Shown here: piece after piece, positions 1-6,200 of the stretch
Layout of the letters: every line of letters begins with the position of its first letter
How positions within the stretch are numbered: the stretch's first letter is position 1
From: Methanobacteriota archaeon
GTDB taxonomy: Archaea > Thermoplasmatota > Thermoplasmata > Methanomassiliicoccales > Methanomethylophilaceae
Assembly (NCBI GenBank): GCA_029574055.1
Contig: JAKQBQ010000107.1
Span: forward strand, 1-6,516
Direction of reading: 5' to 3'
Length of the DNA: 6,516 nucleotides
Notes under the pieces: generated by a model
What the model was told of the DNA's origin: nothing
Seen by the model: only the letters and a program-made list of their open reading frames with translations
Databases searched by the model: none
Translations under genes and position numbers: made by a program

Positions 1-1
1 G

Positions 2-112
2 ATATATTGGTATCACAAAGGTCAATATGAACCGCTGAGCTATGTTTCGGGAAAGAAACCTTCATTCACCCCTTCGGACGCGTTCATAGAGATGCTGAAC
101 ACCCTATCTTAA
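2..112 (+). CDS. C-terminal fragment of an unidentified protein
   Basis: An open frame enters from the left edge and ends at TAA (110-112), giving the last 36 residues of a protein. The tail begins IYWYHKGQYEPLSY and ends in the short amphipathic run DAFIEMLNTLS. It is rich in aromatic and polar residues and shows no membrane segment or cysteine motif. The codon pattern and the clean stop, 22 nt before the stop of the convergent XRE gene, support a real coding end. I do not recognise the family from this piece, and the start lies outside the window. Confidence 0.55.
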   Translation: MYWYHKGQYEPLSYVSGKKPSFTPSDAFIEMLNTLS

Positions 113-134
113 GGAGTTGGGGGACGCAGATCGT

Positions 135-359
135 TCAATCATTGTCTTGCTCTTCTACGATAACGCATTCAAAGACGTCGCCTATGGGCACTCCGAAGAC
201 GTTCGAGATCTTGAACGCAAGCTCCAATGACAGAGAGCATTTCCCGGACTCGATGGCGATAATGGTCGATCGGGATGCCCCCACCCTTTCCGCCAGCTCC
301 TGCTGCGTCATCTCGCCTGCGAAGAACCGGAGTTTCCTTACGTTGTTGACTATGACCAC
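135..359 (-). CDS. Small XRE/Cro-type helix-turn-helix transcriptional regulator
   Basis: This 74-residue protein is almost entirely one HTH_3/XRE DNA-binding domain. Residues about 18-38 (MTQQELAERVGASRSTIIAIE) form the helix-turn-helix: TQQELAERVG is the typical second helix and SRSTIIAIESGK the recognition helix. The following SLELAFKISNVFGVPIGDVF is the usual closing helix pair. Stand-alone proteins of this size are common in archaea and bacteria and act as dimeric repressors, often of their own gene or a neighbour's, but the target cannot be told from the sequence. The start is a GTG (359) with no clear Shine-Dalgarno. The frame stays open upstream to a stop near 483-485 but offers no ATG, GTG or TTG there, so GTG 359 is the best start. 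The stop is TGA. It lies alone on the minus strand, convergent with the gene ending at 112. Repeats just upstream (413-431 and 451-488) are candidate operators. Confidence 0.85.
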   Translation of the reverse strand: MVIVNNVRKLRFFAGEMTQQELAERVGASRSTIIAIESGKCSLSLELAFKISNVFGVPIGDVFECVIVEEQDND

Positions 360-412
360 ATTTTTGACCCAAGGATAATACTCGCTGCGTTCAGATCTTC
401 CGGCATAATCGA

Positions 413-431
413 CGGTATTTTGCGGTATTTT
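413..431. repeat. 10-bp-period tandem repeat upstream of the XRE gene
   Basis: CGGTATTTT occurs twice (413-421 and 423-431) separated by a single G, giving a period of 10 bp, close to one helical turn. On the minus strand it reads AAAATACCG twice, and the distal copy overlaps a TATA-like TAAAATAC that could place transcription starts about 40 nt before the GTG at 359. It could be a promoter element or protein-binding site for the XRE gene. Function is inferred only from position. Confidence 0.4.
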
Positions 432-450
432 ATCATTCCTCCATTGTCTT

Positions 451-488
451 TGTAGTGTAAACCCAACAATATGTAGTATGTTTTACAC
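451..488. promoter_or_regulatory. Candidate operator: direct and inverted repeats upstream of the XRE gene
   Basis: Two kinds of repetition overlap here. TGTAGT occurs at 451-456 and 472-477, 21 bp apart (two helical turns). GTGTAAAC (455-462) is matched by the inverted arm GTTTTACAC (480-488) with one extra base, the arms separated by 17 bp. The block lies about 95-130 bp upstream of the XRE start codon, and next to an AT-rich TATTATATTT stretch at 487-496. The layout resembles a dimeric repressor site, perhaps autoregulatory, but this is inference. Confidence 0.35.
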
Positions 489-576
489 ATTATATTTAAC
501 ATTTCATGCTAAAAGTTTATTTGACTGAACATTCGGGTTTTGGAAATGGAACGATCCTCTCTATTTCTCTCATTTT

Positions 577-604
577 GCACCGCAGCGATATGTGCTTGCG
601 GTGC
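577..604. repeat. Perfect 8-bp GC-rich inverted repeat (hairpin)
   Basis: GCACCGCA (577-584) and TGCGGTGC (597-604) are exact reverse complements around a 12-nt loop, with a possible inner G-U pair. A second stem, GCGGT (603-607) with ACCGC (617-621), shares bases with the right arm, so the two could be alternatives. On the plus strand no T-run follows. On the minus strand the hairpin is followed by AAAA, so it does not look like a T-tract terminator in either direction. It may be part of a small RNA or a protein-binding site. Confidence 0.45.
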
Positions 605-785
605 GGTGGGATCGATACCGCGGGTCCCCTCAGAACGGTACAGATGCTCTTTGCGGAATGTCGTATTCAGGCGTTCGACAATAGCTGTAGGCCTTTAGTT
701 TGGGCATTCTGCAGCGGTTTAAATATGCAAGAAACACGAGACCAAATAACCCAGACAATGATTTTTTCCGCAAAACCGTAGATAA

Positions 786-797
786 ATACATATGTAT
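786..797. promoter_or_regulatory. 12-bp perfect palindrome upstream of the membrane protein gene
   Basis: ATACATATGTAT is its own reverse complement. It lies 49-60 bp before the preferred ATG at 846 and sits within a TATA-like stretch (GATAAATACATATG, 781-794) that could place a transcription start near 815. It could be an operator overlapping the promoter. AT-rich palindromes of this length also occur by chance, so confidence is low. Confidence 0.25.
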
Positions 798-845
798 CTT
801 ATGCCGATTTACAACTCAGCCTCGATGAGGCAGGAAAGTGTTAGA

Positions 846-1067
846 ATGGATGAAAAAGCAATAGTCGATGCAATCATCGCGTTGATCCTGTACATAATAT
901 TCGCAATTATATTCTTCCTTATTCTTGCGGTTATTATCTACTTCGGTGCAGGGCTCGTCGCTGAAGGCGATGTGAATGTGAGTTACCTCGCGGTCGCAGC
1001 CTCGATACTCGCGGGTGCGTCAATCATCGCCGGTGGCGGACTGACAGACATATTCAAGAGACCGTGA
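846..1067 (+). CDS. Small two-helix membrane protein of unknown function
   Basis: A 73-residue protein with an acidic start (MDEKAIVDA), a long hydrophobic segment at about residues 9-38, a short polar hinge (AEGDVNVS), a second hydrophobic segment at about 46-66 rich in Ala and Gly, and a basic end (FKRP). This predicts a helical-hairpin membrane protein. By the positive-inside rule the basic C-terminus would be cytoplasmic, which for two helices puts the N-terminus inside too. The start at 846 is preferred because AGGA lies at 832-835, ten bases upstream. ATGs at 792, 801 and 825 are in frame, but the added residues are polar and unlike a conserved N-terminus. The stop is TGA. No catalytic or binding motif is visible and I do not recognise the family. 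It sits on the same strand as the following genes but has its own spacing, so operon membership is unclear. Confidence 0.7.
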   Translation: MDEKAIVDAIIALILYIIFAIIFFLILAVIIYFGAGLVAEGDVNVSYLAVAASILAGASIIAGGGLTDIFKRP

Positions 1068-1099
1068 GTAGCGATACTCGGTCGGACTGAATGAAAACC

Positions 1100-1110
1100 T
1101 TTTAAATTTT
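1100..1110 (+). promoter_or_regulatory. TATA-like box of the cysteine-rich protein gene
   Basis: TTTTAAATTTT, preceded by the purine-rich GAAAACC that could act as a BRE, is centred about 31 nt before the ATG at 1136. With archaeal spacing of about 26 nt from TATA box to start, the transcript would begin only a few bases before the ATG, matching the absence of a Shine-Dalgarno sequence. The T-rich run that follows (to about 1132) could also end transcription of the gene upstream. Confidence 0.5.
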
Positions 1111-1135
1111 CACTTTATTTGTTCATTTTGTTCCT

Positions 1136-1276
1136 ATGTCGTCCGAACCTGTTGTGAATTGCAATTGCCCCAAGACCGAATGCCCCCGCCACGGCATGTG
1201 CAGCCAGTGCGTCGCCTATCACAGGGACGAGAAAGGCAACCTGCCGTTCTGCCTGAGGCATCTGGCCGTCAAATAA
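1136..1276 (+). CDS. Cysteine/histidine-rich 46-residue protein (DUF6485-like)
   Basis: ATG 1136 to TAA 1274-1276 encodes 46 residues containing six cysteines (9, 11, 16, 22, 25, 39) and three histidines (19, 29, 42). The pattern is CxCPxxxCxRHGxCxxCVxYHR followed by NLPFCLRH. From memory it resembles the small bacterial and archaeal proteins grouped as DUF6485, whose function is unknown. The density and spacing of Cys and His suggest binding of zinc or another metal, or a small Fe-S site; this is inference. There is no signal peptide or membrane segment, so it should be cytoplasmic. No Shine-Dalgarno precedes the ATG and a TATA-like box lies at 1100-1110, consistent with a short-leader or leaderless transcript. 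The gene ends 30 nt before the phosphomevalonate dehydratase gene on the same strand. Confidence 0.75.
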   Translation: MSSEPVVNCNCPKTECPRHGMCSQCVAYHRDEKGNLPFCLRHLAVK

Positions 1277-1280
1277 ATTG
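1271..1280 (+). promoter_or_regulatory. Possible TATA-like box of the phosphomevalonate dehydratase operon
   Basis: AAATAAATTG overlaps the stop codon of the cysteine-rich gene and is centred about 32 nt before the ATG at 1307, nearly the same spacing as the box before the preceding gene. No Shine-Dalgarno is present in the 30-nt gap, so a short-leader or leaderless transcript starting just before 1307 is plausible. Read-through from the cysteine-rich gene is the alternative. Confidence 0.35.
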
Positions 1281-1306
1281 ATTAATGACCTTTCTATTAC
1301 TCCATT

Positions 1307-2482
1307 ATGTATCTTACCAGGGACGAAGAGGGCGTGCTCGCCGGCGAAGAGGGCGAGAGCAGCAGGAAGGCCATGGAGCTCGTCGTGGCGCTTGGCAAGA
1401 TATACGGCGCGGAGGATCTCATTGACATTACGTCTGCCCACCTGTCAGGCGCTTCTTACAAGACCATCGGGGATGGGGGCCTGAAGTATCTGGAGGACGT
1501 TGTCAAAGGAGGGGCGAGGGTCTCGGTCCCATCCACTCTGAACCCGATCGGGATGGATAGGGACAGATGGAAAGAGATGCACATCTCACCCGCGTTCGCA
1601 GAGAAACAGCTGAAGATAATCGAGCTATACAAGAAGATCGGGGTAGCGGCGACCTGCTCGTGCACCCCCTATCTCGGAGACAACGTGCCTTCCATGGGAG
1701 ACCACGTCGCATGGGCGGAGTCCTCCGCTCTCTCCTTCGTTAATTCGTACATAGGAGCAAGGACCAATAGAGAGGGGGGACCGGGCGCGTTAGCATCCGC
1801 TATCATCGGCAAAACGGCGAACTATGGGCTGCATATAATGGAGAACAGGAAACCTTCGGTGATCGTCGATGCGGATATCGACGGGAGCGTGTTCAGCTAT
1901 TCCATGCTCGGGCAGGCCGTGGGGATGGCCATCGGCGGCGGCATACCATATTTCAGGAACATCGCTCCAACGGTGGATGACGCAAAGACAATGTCCGCCG
2001 CCATGGCGGCATCCGGTTCCGTTGCGATGTATCATGTGGAAGATGTCACCCCCGAGGCAGGGAATTACGACATAAGCGGCCTTGAGGTCATCCATATAGG
2101 TGAAAAAGAGCTCAAAGAGGCATACGATAAGCTGAACACGGCAGATGATGTTCAATTGATAGCTCTCGGCTGCCCGCATCTCAGCCGCAAAGAGATGAAG
2201 GACATAGCCGCTTTCCTGAAAGGAAAGAAAAAGAAGAACAAGGATATCGAGATCTGGTTCTGCACATCATCCAAAGTGCGCGAGGAATGCGCCGAAGAAG
2301 TGAAGATCATGGAAGAATTCGGCCCGGTGCTGGCCGACACATGCATGGTGGTCGCGCCCATAGAAGGGGTATTCAAAAGAACAGGCACCAATTCCGCAAA
2401 AGCCGGCAATTATCTCCCGACGTTGTGTTCCCAGGAGGTAGCGTGCATGGACATCTCCAAGCTTATGGAGGTTGTGATATGA
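1307..2482 (+). CDS. Phosphomevalonate dehydratase large subunit (aconitase X catalytic domain)
   Basis: A 391-residue aconitase-X catalytic subunit. In archaea with the modified mevalonate pathway this enzyme dehydrates (R)-5-phosphomevalonate to trans-anhydromevalonate 5-phosphate, which is then decarboxylated to isopentenyl phosphate. Family motifs visible: SAHLSG (43-48), ARVSVPSTLNPIGMD (70-84), CSCTPY (117-122), GDHVAWAESSA (131-141) and GARTNREGGPGALA (150-163). Candidate iron-sulfur ligands are C117/C119, C289 (in GCPH), C346 (in DTCMVV) and C374 (in TLC). Length is normal for the separate large subunit. ATG 1307 is chosen because the protein begins MYLTRDEEGVLAGEEG, the usual family N-terminus. 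The gene has no Shine-Dalgarno and overlaps the small-subunit gene by ATGA, implying translational coupling. Related AcnX enzymes act on hydroxyproline, but the archaeal context and split subunits favour phosphomevalonate. The protein has a lysine-rich stretch (GKKKKNK, 306-312). Confidence 0.9.
   Translation: MYLTRDEEGVLAGEEGESSRKAMELVVALGKIYGAEDLIDITSAHLSGASYKTIGDGGLKYLEDVVKGGARVSVPSTLNPIGMDRDRWKEMHISPAFAEKQLKIIELYKKIGVAATCSCTPYLGDNVPSMGDHVAWAESSALSFVNSYIGARTNREGGPGALASAIIGKTANYGLHIMENRKPSVIVDADIDGSVFSYSMLGQAVGMAIGGGIPYFRNIAPTVDDAKTMSAAMAASGSVAMYHVEDVTPEAGNYDISGLEVIHIGEKELKEAYDKLNTADDVQLIALGCPHLSRKEMKDIAAFLKGKKKKNKDIEIWFCTSSKVREECAEEVKIMEEFGPVLADTCMVVAPIEGVFKRTGTNSAKAGNYLPTLCSQEVACMDISKLMEVVI
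2467..2471 (+). promoter_or_regulatory. Ribosome binding site of the small subunit-Nudix gene
   Basis: GGAGG lies inside the last codons of the large-subunit gene, seven bases before ATG 2479 and ten before the adjacent ATG 2482. This sets the start of the downstream protein at 2479/2482, although its frame is open far upstream to about 2287. It fits coupled translation across the ATGA overlap. Confidence 0.75.
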
Positions 2483-3258
2483 TGCAGGGAAGGGCGATCT
2501 CCCCGGGAAGAGCGGAGGGGGAGGTTGTGAAGATTGACGGGACCTTCAGCTTCCTCGGGGGAGTGAACGCGTCCACAGGCGAGCTTAACAACGACGGAAG
2601 GAACATCGCCGGGAAGGTTTTCGTGTTCTATGCAGGCAAAGGAAGCACTGTCGGATCCTTCGTTATGTATGACCTCATGATCCACGGCAAGGCGCCTGCG
2701 GCAGTGGTGAACAGAACTGCGGAAACTATAGTCACCACGGGAGCAGTGATATCATCCATACCCATGGTGGACGGGATCGATATAGACGTCTTCATGGAAG
2801 GCGACAGGGTCGTCGTCGATGGAGACAAGGGGACGGTCGAGATAAAGGGAACAAAGACCATAGGCGTGGTGTCTTCGGCGCTGCTCAATGATGACGGCAG
2901 GGTCCTGATGCTTCAGCGCCCGGATTCCGCAAGATCGTTCCCCGGAAGGAAGTCGCTCGTCGCAGGCAAGATCGAGGCCGGAGAAAAGCCGGAGGATGCC
3001 GCGCCGAGGGAGATAATGGAAGAGACGCAGATCAAAGTATCAAAAGCAGACGCATCTCTTCCTCCGATATATGTGAGAGAAGGGGACATTGTCTGGGAAG
3101 TGTATCCCTTCTTGTTCAGGATCGGCAGCCAGGCTCCCGTGCTCAATAAGGAGAACGTCGGCTGCGAGTGGATATCCCCAAGCGAGATAAAGAAGGACGC
3201 CTCTATCGTCCCGCAGACGAACGATGTCGTCAAAAGAATGTTGGAAAGTATGAAATGA
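2479..3258 (+). CDS. Phosphomevalonate dehydratase small subunit fused to a Nudix hydrolase domain
   Basis: A 259-residue two-domain protein. Residues 1-125 are the aconitase-X small 'swivel' subunit: GRAISPGRAEGEVV (4-17), FSFLGGVNASTGEL (23-36), NIAGKVFVF (42-50), GKGSTVGSFV (53-62) and HGKAPAAVVNR (69-79). Residues 128-259 are a Nudix domain: VVSSALLNDDGRVLMLQR is the first strand pair and the Nudix box runs 163-185 (G163, E169, R177-E178, E181-E182). The usual box glycine is Q184. The metal-binding REXXEE core is intact. Stand-alone small subunits are only about 130-150 residues, so the second half is a true addition. No cysteine typical of type I isopentenyl diphosphate isomerase is seen, so a pyrophosphatase is more likely than an isomerase; the substrate is unknown. 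It is translationally coupled to the large subunit, ends with TGA and converges on ileS. The subunit assignment is firm; the role of the Nudix part is inference. Confidence 0.9.
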   Translation: MMQGRAISPGRAEGEVVKIDGTFSFLGGVNASTGELNNDGRNIAGKVFVFYAGKGSTVGSFVMYDLMIHGKAPAAVVNRTAETIVTTGAVISSIPMVDGIDIDVFMEGDRVVVDGDKGTVEIKGTKTIGVVSSALLNDDGRVLMLQRPDSARSFPGRKSLVAGKIEAGEKPEDAAPREIMEETQIKVSKADASLPPIYVREGDIVWEVYPFLFRIGSQAPVLNKENVGCEWISPSEIKKDASIVPQTNDVVKRMLESMK

Positions 3259-3276
3259 GGGCGTGAGCCCCGTTTT
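3259..3276 (+). terminator. Short hairpin plus T-run between convergent genes
   Basis: GGGC (3259-3262) and GCCC (3267-3270) pair around GTGA, which has the form of a GNRA tetraloop, and are followed by CGTTTT. It begins immediately after the TGA of the small-subunit gene and its T-run lies within the ileS stop codon. The stem is only 4 bp, so termination of the plus-strand operon here is plausible but weak. No T-run follows on the minus strand. Confidence 0.35.
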
Positions 3277-6200
3277 ACTGCTCCGCGGAGCTTATGCCGA
3301 TGGTTATGTCCTTTCCGGTCACATCCCAGGTCTTTATCTCGTCCCCTCCGGGGCTGTCCGTGAAGACAAGCTTCTTCGCTCTGACCTCTGCCGATATATG
3401 CTCCGTCCATGTGCCGAAAAGGCTTACCAAATAAGGCTCGGCGCTGACGTCGCAGTTGATGTACTGCTCTACGTTCAATTTCATGTCCTTCCTCATCTGC
3501 TGGATCCTTCTTATGAGCTCTCTCGCGTAGCCTTCAGCCTCGATCTCGGGCGTGACCTCGAAGTCGATGTACAGCTTTCCGACGTCGAATTCGACGCCTT
3601 CCAGCGATCCGGCTGCCTTGTCGGATGTAATGTACTTGATCTGCTTGATGTTGCCCTGCTGCATCAGGACATCTTCAAAGACGGAAATGGAGGCATTATC
3701 ATCATCGCTGCTCTTGATGTATATCTGTTTCAGGGGCCACCTGAGCTTGCTTCCCATTTTTGCCCTCTCTGCGGCGATCACTTCGATGATGTTCTGGATG
3801 AGCTGCATGCTCCACTCGATGTCCCCGTCTATCAGCGACTCGCGGCACTCCACCCAATCCTCCATGTGCACGGACGGCTTGGTCCCGCCCATGTGCCGGT
3901 ATACCTCCTCCGAAATGTGCGGAGTAAGGGGGGCAAGGAGCAGGGCGGTGCTCATTATGGAATAATGCAGGACGAAATACGACGCCATCTTGTCGTCGTA
4001 GGAATCGACCCCCTCGCTCCAGCTCCTGTCCCTTACCAACCGGACATACCAGCGGGAGAGGTCTTCCATGATGTAGTCTTCAAGCGCCCTCGCGACCTTG
4101 TGCAGTTCCCTGGATTCAAGTCCAAGGGTGACCGCCTCTTTGACCTTCTCGGTCCTCGACAGCATCCATCTGTCCTCGTCCCTGAGGTTCTTGGATACGC
4201 TTTCCAGCGTGTGGGCTGACGGATCGTAATTGTCTATGTTCATGTATGTGGAGGCGAAGTTCACCACATTCCAATATGTGTTCAGTATCTTTCTGGCATT
4301 CTTCGGCCCGTCCTTCTGGAACGCCGTATCTTCCCAGGGCGCGTTCGCTTTTATCAGATACAGCCTTAAAGAATCGGCTCCCAGCTCGTTTATTATATCC
4401 AGCGGCTCTATGACGTTTCCCAGGGATTTCGACATCTTCTGCCCCTTCGGGTCGAGCACCCAGCCGTGCATCATCACTTCATCATACGGAGCGCGGTCGA
4501 ATGAGACCACTCCGGCTCCCAGCTGGGTGTAGAACCACCCTCTGGTCTGGTCGTGCGCTTCTATTATGGACCTTCCGAATCCCCAGGTCTCGAACTCCTC
4601 CTTCTTTGCAGGGTATCCCATCTGAGCCCATGCGGCCACTCCGGAATCGAACCACACGTCGAGGACGTCCTTCACTCTGCGCATCTCCGATCCGCATTTT
4701 TTGCATGTGAACGTGACCTCATCGATCCACGGCCGGTGGGTGTCCATTCCTTCTTTGTACCCTTTGCCTTCGCGGAGGCCGCTGTATTGTCCTACGACGT
4801 GCTTTTCTCCGCATTCGCACTCCCACACCGGCATCGGTATGCCCCAGTACCTTTGGCGCGATACGCACCATTCCCTCGCGCCCTCGACCCAGTTCTTCTC
4901 TCTGGCCTCTCCCGCCCAATCCGGCACCCACTCTACGCGGTCGATCTCATCAAGCATCCTGTCCTTCACTCTCGGCATGTCAATGAACCACTGGCGGGTG
5001 TTCCTGTATATGATGGGGGTCTTGCATCTCCAGCAGTGTCCGTATCTGTGTTTTATCTTTTCAGAGCTGAAGATCAATCCCTTTTCATCCAGATGCTTTA
5101 TGATCTCATCGTTCGACGCCCTGACCTTCCTCCCTGCCATCATCGGGAATTCGTCGGTGAATCTTCCGGACTCGTCCACCGGGCAGAAGGGCCTTATGCC
5201 GTGTCTTTTCCCGGTCTCATAATCATCCGGGCCGAAACCGGGCGCGGTGTGCACAACACCGGTGTTATCCTCCTCTACATAATCAGCATCCAGTATTCTG
5301 AAGATCCAGCCGTATTTCTCGGACTCATCGAGTTTTATTATGTCAAAGGGCGGTATGTATTCTATGCTTTCGAGCTATGTTCCCGGTGCTTTTATGAGGA
5401 CCTCAAACCCATCGTAGCCTCCCTTCTTTGCAATATACTCCGCTTGAGAGTGCAAACACACCACATGCTCTTCTTTATCTTTCCCGAAGAGCCTGATCAT
5501 TGCATATTCGCGACGAGGGTGTATAGCGGCGGCCATATTGGACGGAAGGGTCCACGGAGTGGTGGTCCATATCAAAAGGGATGCGTTGCGCGATTTAAAA
5601 AAATCCGGCAGCATACTCGAGCACCCGATCATACGGGTGAGTATGGGGGATCTTTCTGTTTCAGTTAGAGGAAGCCTTACAATCACCGACGGGTCGGTCT
5701 CGTCCCAATATTCTATCTCGGCTTCCGCGAGAGCCGTCTCGCATCTCGGACACCACGAGACGACCTTGCTGGACGGCCCGAGAAGCCCTTTCTCATACGC
5801 GCGGCTGACCGTCCACCATGCCGATTCGATATAATCGAGTTTCAACGTCTGATAGGGGTTGTCCCAATCCATCCAAACCCCGAGCTGTTTGAACTGGTCG
5901 GTCATGCTCTCCCTGAGCTCGCTGGCGAATTTCTTGCATGTATCCACGAACTTGTCGATGCCGATCTCCTCGATCTCCTTCTTCGAGTGGACGCCTATCT
6001 TTTTTTCCACCTGGACCTCGATGGGAAGTCCGTGCATATCAAATCCGGGCTGATCGCGGACGTTGTAGCCCTTCATCCTGAAGTACCTGATCATAATGTC
6101 CTTCAGGGTCTTGTTCATCGCCGTCCCCAAGTGGATGGAACCCGTCGTATACGGCGGGCCGTCGAGGAAGTGGAATTTTTCTCCGCTCGACCTCAGTTCT

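Larger units (their letters stand above)
360..845. other. Intergenic region of about 486 nt without a convincing gene
   Basis: No frame in this stretch gives a recognisable protein. The longest candidate, a plus-strand frame at 506-781, has an unconvincing composition with no motif. The region does contain upstream sequences of the XRE gene: a 10-bp tandem repeat at 413-431, and direct and inverted repeats at 451-488. It also holds an 8-bp perfect inverted repeat at 577-604, a second short stem at 603-607/617-621 that would compete with it, TATA-like boxes near 489-498 and 718-727, and a 12-bp palindrome at 786-797. A small untranslated RNA is possible but not shown. Confidence 0.5.

Noticed and set aside
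640..690. tRNA-like GTTCGAC sequence near 673-679
   Set aside because: The flanking bases do not form a 5-bp T-arm, and no acceptor stem or anticodon arm could be built.
506..781. 91-codon plus-strand frame in the gap, ending in TAG and extendable if UAG were read as sense
   Set aside because: There is no Shine-Dalgarno, no domain, an odd composition and overlapping RNA-like inverted repeats. Extending through TAG meets another TAG and then TGA within about 25 codons and overlaps the better-supported membrane protein frame.
2287..2478. Upstream extension of the small subunit-Nudix frame into the large-subunit gene
   Set aside because: The extension is out of frame with the conserved large subunit and unlike any swivel domain N-terminus. 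GGAGG seven bases before ATG 2479 marks the real start.
3263..4219. Plus-strand open frame of 318 codons opposite the 3' part of ileS
   Set aside because: Antisense shadow of the IleRS C-terminal region, with composition typical of a reverse-complement frame and no motif.
5275..5377. ileS as two separate genes or a frameshifted pseudogene
   Set aside because: The halves are in the same frame, conserved sequence continues directly after the TAG, and no second stop or frameshift exists, so a single gene with one TAG is simpler.
5365..5377. Small GCU-CGAA-AGC stem beginning at the UAG as a possible recoding element
   Set aside because: A 3-bp stem is too weak to support a claim, and pyrrolysine insertion is not known to require such an element.
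4553..5668. Long plus-strand open frame of 371 codons opposite ileS
   Set aside because: It lies entirely antisense to ileS, has no recognisable domain, and its length follows from the codon bias of the opposite strand. It also crosses the ileS TAG region without any supporting signal.
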